Of a stretch of 64,000 nt of DNA, positions 37,033 through 46,222 are shown one piece after another. The stretch spans positions 1 to 64,000 of the forward strand of contig JANXSN010000061.1 in the NCBI GenBank assembly GCA_025352685.1, given 5' to 3'. Source of the DNA: Sphingomonadales bacterium. Lineage in GTDB: Bacteria > Pseudomonadota > Alphaproteobacteria > Sphingomonadales > Sphingomonadaceae. The stretch's first letter is position 1, and each line of letters opens with the position of its first letter. Below the pieces are notes generated by a model. That model was given only the letters and a program-made list of their open reading frames with translations. It ran no database searches and was not told the origin of the DNA. A program made the translations under genes and the position numbers.

Positions 37033-39390
37033 GTGACCAAGAAAACCACCCCCGTTCCGGCATCACGAACCATTGTTCCTCTGGATTGGCTGATCGTCCT
37101 GGGACTGAAAGAACCGGCCTCGCTCGACTGGAGCCGCGTGCGGGGTGCGCAGCTCAATGTTGTCCACCGGCTGGCTCCGGTTCGCGTTGTTGTTTCGCTC
37201 ATGGGTATTGCAACGGTCGTGCTCGCCATGACGGGCCATGTGCAGGTTCTCCGTCTTTACGGTTGGGCACTCGGCTGCGGAACGCTGGTTGCCTTGGCTG
37301 CCTATCCAAAACTGAGTCACCGTGGATTTGTGGTTCTAACTGCGACCCGTTCAGAACTGCTCGGCGAAACATTGTGGTCGAGCCTGATGGGTATTGCATG
37401 GGGTACGGCATTTGTGTTGTTCGCGCCGGGATCTGGTCCGTCGCAACTCCTTTTGCTCTGGGCCTTGATGACTGCCCTTATGGCAGGATCAGCTTTTGCG
37501 CTGTCAGCCGTACCGCTCGCTACGTCGATCTTTCTCCTCGCTGTGGGTGGATCAACGGCCTACGCGACGTTTGTAAGCCAACTTCACCTCGTCTCAATTA
37601 TCGCAATCATGTTCACTGGCGGTCTCGTTGGAGCCTGCCTCAATTCGGGCCGGACCTTTGTCATTCACGAATCCGCTGAACTCGCGCTCGCCGAGAAGAA
37701 CGAGGTGGTCAGTCTGCTGCTTCGGGAATTCGACGATTCGGGTGGCGACTGGATGTGGCAAACAGACGCATCAAAATGTCTGACCCACGTCAGCCCGCGT
37801 TTTGCCTACGCGCTCGGTGCCGAAACCGATCAATTAGAAGCTAAACCACTCCTTCAGATTCTTGCCGGCGAAACTTGGGAAGCCGGAAATTTTTCGGCAG
37901 GCCTGCGCGAGCTTGCCGAGCGTCTGAAAAAACGGGAGAGTTTTTCTGATCTGATTCTACCGATCACCATCAAGGGTGAATCGCACTGGTGGGAAATATC
38001 TGCGTCGCCGCGCTACGACGAGCGCGGCATATTCCTTGGATTCCGCGGCGTCGGATCTGACGTAACTGCACAGCGTCGCTCCGCCGACAAAATCAACCAT
38101 ATGGCCCGGTTCGACACGCTAACGGGCCTGCCTAACCGCCTCCAAGTCACTGAAGCACTCGGTGAGGCTATGGCCGAGGCCGAACGCTGGCGCGGGCGTT
38201 GTGCATTCATGATGATCGATCTGGATCGCTTCAAGGCGGTCAATGATACACTGGGGCACCCCATGGGTGACCGATTGTTGACCCGCGTTGCCGAGCGCCT
38301 CCAGAGCTTGATGACCGAAAAGAATATGTGCGGTCGGCTCGGTGGAGACGAGTTTGCGATTGTTGTGCGCGATGCAAGCGATTCAGCGGAGTTGACGCGT
38401 CTGTGCCGCAGCATCATCGAAACGCTGTCGAAACCCTATGAGGTAGATCAGCACACCCTCTATATCGGCGCCTCGGTCGGTACCGCGGTCGGTCCGCGCG
38501 ACGGCCGATCGGTCGAAATGCTGATACGCTCTGCCGATCTCGCGCTCTACCGATCGAAGGACGACGGCGGCGGGGCGCACAACGCTTACGAGCCGCAGTT
38601 GCACGCCCACGCTGAGGAGCGACGCGTGCTTGAAATCGCGCTCCACAAGGCTCTCGAAAGGCAGGAGTTCCATATCCATTACCAGCCGGTCGTCAGCAGC
38701 CAAGGCGGCGTCATCGAGGGGTTTGAGGCCCTGTTGCGCTGGAGCCACCCTGAGTTGGGGAACGTCAGCCCCGCTCGCTTTGTTCCCGTCGCCGAAGATG
38801 CCCGGCTGATTGGCCCAATAGGCGAATGGGTGTTGCGTTCGGCGTGTGAGGAAGCAATGCGTTGGCCCGACACGGTTCGGATTGCCGTCAACGTTTCAGC
38901 CGAACAGCTCGCCGACTCCAACTTCGTGACAGCCGTCATATCCTCACTTGCGCACAGCCGCCTTCCCGCGCACCGCCTCGAACTTGAAGTGACGGAAAGT
39001 GTCTTCATGCGCGAAGGGACCGGGGCTGTCGCTGTCCTCGAACAGCTGCTCAAACTTGGAGTCCGTCTCGCGCTCGACGATTTCGGGACCGGCTATTCGT
39101 CACTTGGGTATTTGTCGAAAACCAAATTCTCGACGATCAAAATCGATCGCAGCTTTGTGCAGGGCGCAGCAAAGAATGTCCCGGAAGCGCTTGCGATCAT
39201 CCGGGCGGTTGTCGCCATGGCTGACAGCCTAGGAATGTCGACCACAGCAGAAGGTGTCGAGACCGATGCTGAGTACCAGCTCGTGTGTCGCCTCGGCTGT
39301 CGAAAAGTTCAAGGATATCTTTTTGGGCGCCCGATGGTCCCGGCGGATGCGCTAGCGCTATTCGACGGCACAAAGCGGCAAGTCGCCTGA
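37033..39390 (+). CDS. GGDEF-EAL membrane protein with PAS-like sensor (c-di-GMP turnover)
   Basis: A 785-residue protein. A membrane region with about six hydrophobic segments covers roughly 45-205, a PAS-like domain 230-345 (WMWQTDA, GFRGVGSDVT), a GGDEF domain 350-515 and an EAL domain 525-780. GGDEF at 437-441 is intact (RLGGDEFAIV), and the EAL motif (565-567, GFEALLRW) with DDFGTGYSS near 682 also looks complete, so both cyclase and phosphodiesterase activity are possible. The start is GTG at 37033. No partner gene is adjacent. Confidence 0.92.
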   Translation: MTKKTTPVPASRTIVPLDWLIVLGLKEPASLDWSRVRGAQLNVVHRLAPVRVVVSLMGIATVVLAMTGHVQVLRLYGWALGCGTLVALAAYPKLSHRGFVVLTATRSELLGETLWSSLMGIAWGTAFVLFAPGSGPSQLLLLWALMTALMAGSAFALSAVPLATSIFLLAVGGSTAYATFVSQLHLVSIIAIMFTGGLVGACLNSGRTFVIHESAELALAEKNEVVSLLLREFDDSGGDWMWQTDASKCLTHVSPRFAYALGAETDQLEAKPLLQILAGETWEAGNFSAGLRELAERLKKRESFSDLILPITIKGESHWWEISASPRYDERGIFLGFRGVGSDVTAQRRSADKINHMARFDTLTGLPNRLQVTEALGEAMAEAERWRGRCAFMMIDLDRFKAVNDTLGHPMGDRLLTRVAERLQSLMTEKNMCGRLGGDEFAIVVRDASDSAELTRLCRSIIETLSKPYEVDQHTLYIGASVGTAVGPRDGRSVEMLIRSADLALYRSKDDGGGAHNAYEPQLHAHAEERRVLEIALHKALERQEFHIHYQPVVSSQGGVIEGFEALLRWSHPELGNVSPARFVPVAEDARLIGPIGEWVLRSACEEAMRWPDTVRIAVNVSAEQLADSNFVTAVISSLAHSRLPAHRLELEVTESVFMREGTGAVAVLEQLLKLGVRLALDDFGTGYSSLGYLSKTKFSTIKIDRSFVQGAAKNVPEALAIIRAVVAMADSLGMSTTAEGVETDAEYQLVCRLGCRKVQGYLFGRPMVPADALALFDGTKRQVA

Positions 39391-39455
39391 CCTTTCACTC
39401 TTCCCCACAAGGGATTGCACCCAAGTCAACGGCGGATTAGGGGCAGCAACAGTGC

Positions 39456-39531
39456 AGGAGTGTAGCTCAGCTGGTAGAGCATCGGTCTCCAAAACCGAGG
39501 GTCATGGGTTCGAGTCCCCTCACTCCTGCCA
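39456..39531 (+). tRNA. tRNA-Trp (anticodon CCA)
   Basis: A 76-base cloverleaf with encoded CCA end. The acceptor stem AGGAGTG pairs with CACTCCT, the anticodon stem TCGGT/ACCGA closes a loop CTCCAAA with anticodon CCA, and the T-arm reads GGGTTCGAGTCCCC. It precedes secE, as in many bacteria. Confidence 0.98.
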
Positions 39532-39680
39532 AATAAGCAAGCCAGATTGGAGCACGTTCGCGCGCTTGTCATCGCAGCGCCGCCGCGCTATGCCGCAGCC
39601 TTCGCGACATCGGCGAGCTTCCCTTTCCGCATCACGCGGGGCCGGGCGGCTGTCCGGGGACGCATCGCAAGGATCAGACA

Positions 39681-39884
39681 GTGGCACGCACATCGCCCGG
39701 TGAGTTCGTCAGACAGGTTCAGGCCGAGACCAAGAAGGTCGTTTGGCCGACTGGCCGTGAAACGATGATGACGACAATGATGGTCGTCCTGATGGCCGTG
39801 TTGCTCGCCGTCTTCTTCTTCGCGCTCGACAGCGTGTTCAGCGGGATCGTTCAGTTCCTGCTGGGCTTCGTCGCGAAAGCATAA
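39681..39884 (+). CDS. secE: Preprotein translocase subunit SecE
   Basis: The 67-residue single-helix SecE of alphaproteobacteria, part of the SecYEG channel. The amphipathic FVRQVQAETKKVVWPTGRET segment (about 9-28) with the conserved KVVWP is followed by one membrane helix (about 31-55). The start is GTG at 39681 with AGGA upstream. nusG follows after 34 bp. Confidence 0.95.
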   Translation: MARTSPGEFVRQVQAETKKVVWPTGRETMMTTMMVVLMAVLLAVFFFALDSVFSGIVQFLLGFVAKA

Positions 39885-39918
39885 CGGCTCCAAAAGTCAA
39901 ACGGATCGAAGGACTCAT

Positions 39919-40455
39919 ATGTCGCGCTGGTACATTATTCACGCCTATTCAGGTTTCGAGAACAAGGTTCGCGAAGCCATTTTGGCGGACGCAGCGCGCC
40001 TCGGCCTCGAGCCGTTCGTGGAATCCGTCGAAGTGCCAACCGAGACGATAACCGAAGTCCGGCGTGGCAAAAAAGTTCAATCCGAACGCAAATTTTTCCC
40101 CGGTTACGTCCTTGCCAAGCTGAGCATGACAGATGACGTTTACCACCTCATCAAGAATCAGCCCAAGGTGACCGGATTCCTGGGCAGCAGCGGCAAGCCG
40201 CAGCCGATCACTGAAACCGAAGCCGCACGCATCCTCAACACCAAGGAAGAAGCCGCCGCTGCGCCGAAGCAGAAGATCAAGGTCGACTACGAAATCGGTG
40301 ACTCAGTCAAGGTTCTGGAAGGGCCGTTCGCGAGCTTCAACGGCATTGTCGAAGAACTCGATTTTGACCGCAGTCGCGTAAAGGTGAGCGTATCGATCTT
40401 TGGACGCGCAACGCCCGTCGAGCTTGAATTCGAGCAGGTCGAACGAAGCAAATAG
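39919..40455 (+). CDS. nusG: Transcription termination/antitermination protein NusG
   Basis: A 178-residue NusG that binds RNA polymerase and links it to Rho or the ribosome. The NGN domain starts WYIIHAYSGFENKVREAI and includes RRGKKVQSERKFFPGYVL; the KOW domain contains DSVKVLEGPFASFNG and KVSVSIFGRATPVELEF. Complete and of normal length. Confidence 0.97.
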   Translation: MSRWYIIHAYSGFENKVREAILADAARLGLEPFVESVEVPTETITEVRRGKKVQSERKFFPGYVLAKLSMTDDVYHLIKNQPKVTGFLGSSGKPQPITETEAARILNTKEEAAAAPKQKIKVDYEIGDSVKVLEGPFASFNGIVEELDFDRSRVKVSVSIFGRATPVELEFEQVERSK

Positions 40456-40480
40456 CAGGCTGCGCTGTTTCATTTCCGTG

Positions 40481-40717
40481 TCAAGATCGCGATCGGATCC
40501 TCCTCCAAGGCCGGATCCACAGCGGCGTGTCGTCCGTAATGTGTCGGGGATAGAACCCCTCGAAGTACAGCAGAGGCACACGCGCGGCATTTGCGTCCGG
40601 TAGCGCATCAATCGCGGTAACCAAACAAGCTGTCGGCTCCGTGGGCCGTGGCGCCTGGAAAGTGACTTGTTCGCTGTGTGACGCGATTTTGTAGCCCTTC
40701 CACAGCTGGAGTGACAT
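40481..40717 (-). CDS. Possible small protein gene between nusG and rplK, opposite strand
   Basis: A 78-codon frame reading towards nusG. Its sequence looks protein-like, with GC-rich third positions and stretches such as VPLLYFEGFYPRHITDDTPLW, but no good ribosome-binding site lies before the ATG at 40717 and I know no family for it. It may be a real small gene, a fragment, or chance. The remainder of the 40456-40824 gap shows no other gene. Confidence 0.35.
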   Translation of the reverse strand: MSLQLWKGYKIASHSEQVTFQAPRPTEPTACLVTAIDALPDANAARVPLLYFEGFYPRHITDDTPLWIRPWRRIRSRS

Positions 40718-40824
40718 GGTTGCGTTTTGACCGTCGCGCAGCTAGACGGACGCGTCCCGTTGGGACGGAATCGCGGGAGGCTTTGGCCGCTTAACCGCTA
40801 GACTTGAAAGAGAGTGACACTAAC

Positions 40825-41256
40825 ATGGCAAAAAAGATCAGTGGGTATATAAACCTGCACGTTCCAGCCGGCGAAGCGAAGCCGGCGCCGCCTATCGGCC
40901 CAGCTTTAGGTCAGCGCGGCGTGAATATCATGGAATTTTGTAAGGCATTCAACGCGCAGACTGGTGACACGGAAAAAGGCACGCCCATTCCGACAACAAT
41001 TACCGTCTATGCCGACAAGAGCTTTTCGTTCGTCACCAAGACGCCTCCCGCCAGCTTCCTGCTGAAAAAGGCTGCGAGCCTGAAGTCCGGTTCAAAGGAG
41101 CCCGGCAAGGTCGGTGCCGGCAAGATCGCGCGCAGCAAGGTTGCCGAGATCGCCACGCTCAAGATGAAAGACCTCAACGCCAACGACATAGATGCGGCCA
41201 CGCGGATCATCGAAGGCAGCGCCCGCGCGATGGGGCTAGAAGTGGTGGAAGGCTAA
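40825..41256 (+). CDS. rplK: Ribosomal protein L11 (uL11)
   Basis: The 143-residue L11, part of the GTPase-associated centre. The N-terminal [29 protein letters not shown] and the C-terminal rRNA-binding domain with [17 protein letters not shown] are typical. The ATG at 40825 (MAKKISG) is standard and has AGAG upstream. rplA follows after 4 bp. Confidence 0.97.
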   Translation: MAKKISGYINLHVPAGEAKPAPPIGPALGQRGVNIMEFCKAFNAQTGDTEKGTPIPTTITVYADKSFSFVTKTPPASFLLKKAASLKSGSKEPGKVGAGKIARSKVAEIATLKMKDLNANDIDAATRIIEGSARAMGLEVVEG

Positions 41257-41260
41257 ACCA

Positions 41261-41956
41261 ATGACATTTCAGAGCAAGAAGGCCAAGAAACTGGTCGAAA
41301 CCGTCGACAGGCTGAAGCTTTACGGCGTCGATGAAGCGATCGCGATCGCGAAAGGTAACGCAACGTCGAAGTTCGACGAGACCATCGAAGTCGCACTCGC
41401 GCTCGGTGTCGATCCGCGCCATGCCGACCAGATGGTTCGCGGCGTTGTCACGTTGCCAAAGGGCACGGGCAAGACAGTTCGCGTAGGTGTCTTCGCGCGC
41501 GGCCCCAAGGCCGACGAAGCCCGGGAAGCTGGTGCTGACATCGTCGGTGCCGAGGATCTGTTGGAAATCGTTCAAGGCGGCAAAATCGATTTCGACCGCT
41601 GCATCGCAACACCCGACATGATGGGCCTCGTCGGGCGCCTCGGTAAGGTGCTCGGCCCCAAGGGCATGATGCCAAATCCGAAGCTGGGCACCGTGACGAT
41701 GAATGTCGGTGAAGCCGTGAAGGCAGCCAAGGGCGGTCAGATCGAATATCGCGTTGAAAAGGCGGGGATCATCCACAGCGGTATCGGCAAAGCGTCGTTC
41801 ACGGCAGTCGACCTCCGCGCCAACTTCGACGCGCTTCTCGATGCGGTGGTCAAGGCCAAGCCGACCGGCGCCAAAGGCAAGTATCTGCAAAAGGTCGCCG
41901 TGAGCTCGACAATGGGACCCGGGATCAAGGTCGATGTGGCTGAAATCACTGGCTAG
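41261..41956 (+). CDS. rplA: Ribosomal protein L1 (uL1)
   Basis: The 231-residue L1 of the ribosomal stalk base, also an RNA-binding repressor of its own operon in enterobacteria. [35 protein letters not shown] and the [14 protein letters not shown] region are all present. A terminator lies 55 bp downstream, and three envelope genes separate it from rplJ. Confidence 0.97.
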   Translation: MTFQSKKAKKLVETVDRLKLYGVDEAIAIAKGNATSKFDETIEVALALGVDPRHADQMVRGVVTLPKGTGKTVRVGVFARGPKADEAREAGADIVGAEDLLEIVQGGKIDFDRCIATPDMMGLVGRLGKVLGPKGMMPNPKLGTVTMNVGEAVKAAKGGQIEYRVEKAGIIHSGIGKASFTAVDLRANFDALLDAVVKAKPTGAKGKYLQKVAVSSTMGPGIKVDVAEITG

Positions 41957-42010
41957 AACTTGCTAAACAGCGTCAGACGCCCGCTTTGAGACCAAAGAGT
42001 TGAAAAGAGA

Positions 42011-42038
42011 CCGGGGCAGTGATGCCTCGGTTTTTTTT
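42011..42038 (+). terminator. Rho-independent terminator after rplA
   Basis: CCGGGGC (42011-42017) pairs with GCCTCGG (42024-42030), one G-T pair, six-base loop, followed by eight T residues. It closes the secE-nusG-rplK-rplA unit. Confidence 0.88.
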
Positions 42039-42405
42039 GCGCCTTTTGTGCACAATGTCGCTCGCCGGACACTTCACCCTGTCACGCTTTGTGCTCTCAT
42101 CGCGTGGTGAAGTTGGATAGCAACACGGCATTCGTACCGACGTCGGGCAGCGGGACTTCGCTGGATTTAGCCCCTCATTCGCCCGTGAAACAGAGATACG
42201 ATCCTTGGTCGCCGGGGGGCGAAGAGCAACCGAATGGCCGACCGCGGTGCCGCCGCCCTGCCCTATCTGAGGTTAACATTTTGGCCCTTTCTCACAGGGC
42301 TAGGACACTTGAGCTGTTGTAACTTAGTCCGTGCGCCGCCGTTTTCTCTTGCCCGACGCGAATGCTTGTTTCCTCCGAGCGTCGGACAATCTATTTAGCC
42401 GTCTG
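42039..42405. other. 367-bp gap after the rplA terminator; upstream region of the L,D-transpeptidase gene
   Basis: No gene is recognised; the longest plus-strand frame (42089-42322) has no family features. A promoter for the transpeptidase operon is expected here, but I could not identify one with confidence. Confidence 0.4.
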
Positions 42406-43887
42406 ATGAAGCATCTAGCCCCCATCTTCCTCGCCATCGCTGCTCCCGCCACCGCGCAGATGGTCCCGATCGAACGCGCTCCAGGTGCCCCCATTACGCC
42501 GGCGCCGCGGCCGATTGTCCATGCGACGGTCCCGCCTGCGGTTATCCCGACGGTGCCCCCCCTGCCTGCCATTCCCTTCCCGACTCTCTCGCCCGCGCAA
42601 GCGGTGTGGGTGACGGGATGGCTGAACGGCGGCCGCGATCAAGGACTGACAGCGAACAGGGATTTGATCGGTGCAGTCGCCTCGCCGGTACCGGGAGAGG
42701 CATTGGTTCGCGCCGCGCTCGATCGGGCGCGAGCGCTGCGCACCGGCCGCATCGACACCGGAGACTTCCTGGAAGTATGGGCCTTGCGGCCTGTCGCCTA
42801 TGACCCCCTCCCAGATTTTGCCGCCGCCGTTGCGGCTGACCACCTGCCGCAATGGGCAGCGACCATGACGCCGCGCTATTCGGGATACGAAGGGCTGAGG
42901 TTGGGGCTGTCCGTTTATGACGGCATCCGCGACGCAGGCGGCTGGAAGCCAATCAGTGCAAAGTCGACTGCGCTAACAGTACGGGCACGACTCGCTCTGG
43001 AGGACCGTAATGTCACGCTCAATGAAAACGTGACGGACGCGCTGCAGCGAGCGCAGCGGCGGTACGGACTGAATCCGACGGGTTTGCTCGATGCTCGGAC
43101 GTTGGCTGAGCTCAACGTGCCAGTCGCTGAACGAATCGACTCCATCAAGGCGAATATGGAGAGATGGCGGTGGTTGCCGCGCGAGCTGCCGCTCAACCGG
43201 GTGCAAGTGAATATTGCTGCCGCCGTGCTGACCGCGTTCGAAGGCGATGCCCCAGTCGCGTCGATGCGCGCGGTGACAGGAAGCCCAACGAACCAGACGC
43301 CGATGCTTTCGTCGGCGATCCATTCGATCGTCGTCAATCCGCCGTGGAACGTACCTTCGAGCATCGCCAAGCGTGAACTGTGGCCCAAGGGGCGCGCAGC
43401 GCTGATCGCAAAAGGATACAAGATCGTAGGTACACCCGAAAGCGGAGAGCGCATCGTGCAACCGGCGGGACCGGGCAGTGCACTGGGTCAGTTAAAGTTC
43501 GACTTCGATAATCCGTTTGCGGTCTATCTCCATGATACGCCAAGCCGCGCGAAGTTTTCCAGTTTTGACCGGCTCGCGAGCCACGGCTGCGTGCGCCTCG
43601 AAAAGCCGATCCCGCTCGCCGAACTGATGCTAAAAGGTGATCCACTCCTTAGCGGGCAGGTCCAGACGATGATCGATACGGGCAAGACGCAGCGGGTGCA
43701 GCTCCCCAAGAAAGTAGCGGTGTATCTGCTTTACTGGACCGCGTTTGCCAGCGGCAACGGTACGATGAACTTTCGTGCGGATCCGTATGGCTGGGACAAG
43801 CTTCTCGCAGCGAAGGTCGAAGCGGCGGCCAAACGCGCCTCCGCGACCATGATTGCCGTCAACAACGTCCAAATTCAGGGGAAATAG
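42406..43887 (+). CDS. Murein L,D-transpeptidase (YcbB-like) with peptidoglycan-binding domain
   Basis: A 493-residue exported enzyme. The signal peptide (about 1-18, ending ATAQ) is followed by a proline-rich stretch, a scaffold region, a peptidoglycan-binding domain (LQRAQRRYGLNPTGLLDART) and a YkuD catalytic domain with the SHGCVRLEKP motif; the nucleophile is Cys395. Such enzymes form 3-3 crosslinks or attach proteins to the cell wall. The ATG at 42406 places the signal peptide correctly. The next gene starts 2 bp after its stop. Confidence 0.88.
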   Translation: MKHLAPIFLAIAAPATAQMVPIERAPGAPITPAPRPIVHATVPPAVIPTVPPLPAIPFPTLSPAQAVWVTGWLNGGRDQGLTANRDLIGAVASPVPGEALVRAALDRARALRTGRIDTGDFLEVWALRPVAYDPLPDFAAAVAADHLPQWAATMTPRYSGYEGLRLGLSVYDGIRDAGGWKPISAKSTALTVRARLALEDRNVTLNENVTDALQRAQRRYGLNPTGLLDARTLAELNVPVAERIDSIKANMERWRWLPRELPLNRVQVNIAAAVLTAFEGDAPVASMRAVTGSPTNQTPMLSSAIHSIVVNPPWNVPSSIAKRELWPKGRAALIAKGYKIVGTPESGERIVQPAGPGSALGQLKFDFDNPFAVYLHDTPSRAKFSSFDRLASHGCVRLEKPIPLAELMLKGDPLLSGQVQTMIDTGKTQRVQLPKKVAVYLLYWTAFASGNGTMNFRADPYGWDKLLAAKVEAAAKRASATMIAVNNVQIQGK

Positions 43888-43889
43888 CG

Positions 43890-44189
43890 ATGCGAAAAAC
43901 CGCTGTATTGGTGCTGAGCTCGGCAATGGCTCTTGCCGCCTGCAATCGCGGCACCGAGGAGAAGCTACCTGAAGACAATGTTGTCGAGGTTGATAATGCG
44001 GCCGCTGCAGCGAATGTGACCGTCATTTTGCCTGCCGCAAACACAACCAACGCCACCGCCAAGCCTGCGCCTGCACCGAGCCTGACTGACCAACAGCAGA
44101 TGCACGACGATGCGGATGCGAGCGGCATGACGTCGCGTCTACCCGACGAAACGCCCGCCACCGGCAATGAAACGTTGCCGGCAAAGTAG
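43890..44189 (+). CDS. Small lipoprotein
   Basis: A 99-residue product with a lipoprotein signal (lipobox LAAC, Cys18). The mature part is Ala/Asn/Pro-rich and lacks recognisable domains. It lies 2 bp behind the L,D-transpeptidase and just before a second transpeptidase-like gene, so it may belong to cell-wall work; this is inferred from position only. Confidence 0.7.
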   Translation: MRKTAVLVLSSAMALAACNRGTEEKLPEDNVVEVDNAAAAANVTVILPAANTTNATAKPAPAPSLTDQQQMHDDADASGMTSRLPDETPATGNETLPAK

Positions 44190-44221
44190 CGACGAGGCGA
44201 GTGCGGTGCTACACACGCCCC

Positions 44222-44857
44222 ATGAACCGGCGTCAGTTTCTCTCGGCAACGCTCTTAACAGCATCCGTTCCTGCTTCGTTGGCACGGGCGCAAGTCTTGA
44301 CCGGGGCACCGCCGCCCAGCGTAGCGACATCGTACTTTCTCCCGCTTCTGGACCGCGCAAAAACGGCTCTTGACCACCATCACAGCGAATTTGACCTGCG
44401 TGATCGGATTGCACTGGCTGATTTCAGTGCCGCGTCGAAAGATCTGCGGTTTCATATCGTTGACTTGATCAGCGGGCAAAGCTGGTCCTATTTTGTCGCA
44501 CACGGCAGAGGCAGCGATCCTGACCATACCGGTTTCCTACAACGGTTCTCGAATGATCCGGGGTCGCTTGCGACGTCTGCAGGCACGTACAAGACAGGCG
44601 AGATGTACGACGGCGTACATGGTCGCGCGATGCGCCTGATCGGCCTCGACCCAACTAATGACCTCGCTGACCCCCGCGCCATTGTGATCCACGGCGCCGA
44701 CTATGTCAGTGAAAACCATATCGCAACCTGGGGTAAATGTGGTCGCAGCGAGGGGTGCTTCGCGGTCGCGCCGCATATGTTGTCCGCAGTGGTGACGCTG
44801 TTAGGACCGGGGCGTATGCTATACGCTGACAAGATCGCGCAACAGCAGAAAACTTGA
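44222..44857 (+). CDS. Murein L,D-transpeptidase catalytic domain-family protein (YkuD-like), Tat-type signal
   Basis: A 211-residue protein. The N-terminus reads MNRRQFLSATLL, a twin-arginine (RRQFLS) signal. The domain ends with VIHGADY and GRSEGCFAVAP; Cys179 in the EGCFAV motif is the presumed nucleophile. This is the 'L,D-transpeptidase catalytic domain family' seen in many proteobacteria. The ATG at 44222 puts the Tat motif at the N-terminus. Third gene in the envelope block between rplA and rplJ. Confidence 0.85.
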   Translation: MNRRQFLSATLLTASVPASLARAQVLTGAPPPSVATSYFLPLLDRAKTALDHHHSEFDLRDRIALADFSAASKDLRFHIVDLISGQSWSYFVAHGRGSDPDHTGFLQRFSNDPGSLATSAGTYKTGEMYDGVHGRAMRLIGLDPTNDLADPRAIVIHGADYVSENHIATWGKCGRSEGCFAVAPHMLSAVVTLLGPGRMLYADKIAQQQKT

Positions 44858-44980
44858 CCCGCACGCCGTTGCGGCTATAGGCACACTTCGCACTGCAATT
44901 CGTTGCCGTGCGTACCGTTCGAGACAGCGAGTGCTGGACATTTGTTCAGCTTAATTTCTCGCCGAGACGGGGAAAAGTTT

Positions 44981-45049
44981 TTACGGCCCGTGCCGCGTAT
45001 CAATTGCGCGGTAGCGACGCCCGCGACCAACCCCTCGGACGGGCCGTAA
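44981..45049 (+). promoter_or_regulatory. Inverted repeat in the rplJ leader; candidate L10 autoregulatory element
   Basis: TTACGGCCCGT (44981-44991) pairs perfectly with ACGGGCCGTAA (45039-45049) across 47 bases, starting 143 bases before the rplJ ATG. The long GC-rich leader (44858-45123) and the position before rplJ-rplL fit the L10 leader RNA, which L10(L12) binds to repress its own translation. The structure is seen; its function is inferred. Confidence 0.5.
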
Positions 45050-45123
45050 GCGGCCCGCGAAAGCGCGCCGCCCGGCTCAACACGGCACGGGCAATCCCGC
45101 ACGCGCCGAATTGGAGTAATGGC

Positions 45124-45639
45124 ATGGATCGTGCTGAAAAAGCGGATCTGGTCAACGCGCTGAACACAACTTTCGCCGAAGTCGGCGTTGTCGTCGTCAC
45201 CCGAAATTTGGGCATGACGGTCGCACAATCGACTGATCTCCGCGGGAAGATGCGTGATGCCGGGGCCAGCTACCGGGTGACGAAGAATCGCCTGGCAAAG
45301 CGCGCGATCGAGGGTACGTTGTACGAAGGGATCGGTCAGTTTTTGACTGGGCCTACGGCGCTCGCCACTTCCGCTGACCCAGTTGCGGCTGCGAAGGTAG
45401 CCGTCGACTTTGCGAAGACGAACGACAAGTTCGAAATCGTGGGCGGCGCAATGGGTGATACGATCCTCGACATCAACGCAGTCAAGGGCTTGGCAACGCT
45501 GCCCTCGCTCGACGAATTGCGCGCCAAGATCGTGGGCCTGATTCAGGCACCTGCGACCAAGATCGTGCAGATCGTCCAGGCGCCGGCAGGGCAACTTGCC
45601 CGCGTCATCGGGGCCTATGCAGCGAAAGAAGCGGCATAA
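45124..45639 (+). CDS. rplJ: Ribosomal protein L10 (uL10)
   Basis: The 171-residue base of the ribosomal stalk, which binds L7/L12 dimers through its C-terminal helix. The [14 protein letters not shown] start, the [19 protein letters not shown] segment and the long C-terminal Ala-rich helix are visible. The ATG at 45124 has the expected start; a longer reading back to 44908 runs through the leader. rplL follows after 42 bp. Confidence 0.96.
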   Translation: MDRAEKADLVNALNTTFAEVGVVVVTRNLGMTVAQSTDLRGKMRDAGASYRVTKNRLAKRAIEGTLYEGIGQFLTGPTALATSADPVAAAKVAVDFAKTNDKFEIVGGAMGDTILDINAVKGLATLPSLDELRAKIVGLIQAPATKIVQIVQAPAGQLARVIGAYAAKEAA

Positions 45640-45681
45640 CCCGACCCCAATTCAACCGAATATATTTGAAGGAAACTTACA

Positions 45682-46059
45682 ATGGCTGATCTGAACAAGC
45701 TCGTCGACGACCTGTCGGCCCTGACCGTTATCGAAGCTGCCGACCTGTCGAAGCTCCTCGAAGAAAAATGGGGTGTTTCTGCAGCTGCAGCCGTGGCGGT
45801 TGCTGCACCTGCTGGCGGTGGCGCTGCAACCCCCGCCGTCGAAGAGAAGACAGAATTCGACGTCATCCTCACCGGGGACGGCGGCAAGAAGATCAACGTG
45901 ATCAAGGAAGTCCGTGCGATCACCGGTCTGGGTCTCACTGAAGCCAAGACGCTGGTTGAATCCGCCCCCAAGGCCGTCAAGGAAGGCATCAACAAGGATG
46001 AGGCTGAGAAGCTGAAGAAGCAGCTCGAGGAAGCCGGCGCGACCGTCGAACTGAAGTAA
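45682..46059 (+). CDS. rplL: Ribosomal protein L7/L12 (bL12)
   Basis: The 125-residue stalk protein that recruits translation GTPases. The N-terminal dimer domain ([24 protein letters not shown]), the Ala-rich hinge and the C-terminal domain with [21 protein letters not shown] are complete. AAGGAAA lies ahead of the ATG. A terminator follows about 120 bp downstream. Confidence 0.97.
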   Translation: MADLNKLVDDLSALTVIEAADLSKLLEEKWGVSAAAAVAVAAPAGGGAATPAVEEKTEFDVILTGDGGKKINVIKEVRAITGLGLTEAKTLVESAPKAVKEGINKDEAEKLKKQLEEAGATVELK

Positions 46060-46176
46060 CACGATGGAGGATCGGGGTTCAGCGGTGCTGAACACCCGGG
46101 TCTATCGAGACTAGCTTACGTTGCCCTGGCGACAACCGACAACGCGGGCTCCGCCCGTGTCAGTCCCAAAAAGCAA

Positions 46177-46211
46177 GGGCGGCTCCCAATATAGGAAGCC
46201 GCCCATTTTTT
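46177..46211 (+). terminator. Rho-independent terminator after rplL
   Basis: GGGCGGCT (46177-46184) pairs with AGCCGCCC (46197-46204), 12-base loop, followed by ATTTTTT. It lies between rplL and the convergent gene ending at 46223, so it separates rplJL from rpoBC. Confidence 0.88.
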
Positions 46212-46222
46212 GTGCCCGCTGA

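Noticed and set aside
44908-45123. Extended N-terminus of L10 from an earlier in-frame start
   Set aside because: L10 normally starts MDRAEKADL; the extra 72 codons run through the structured leader and are not protein-like.
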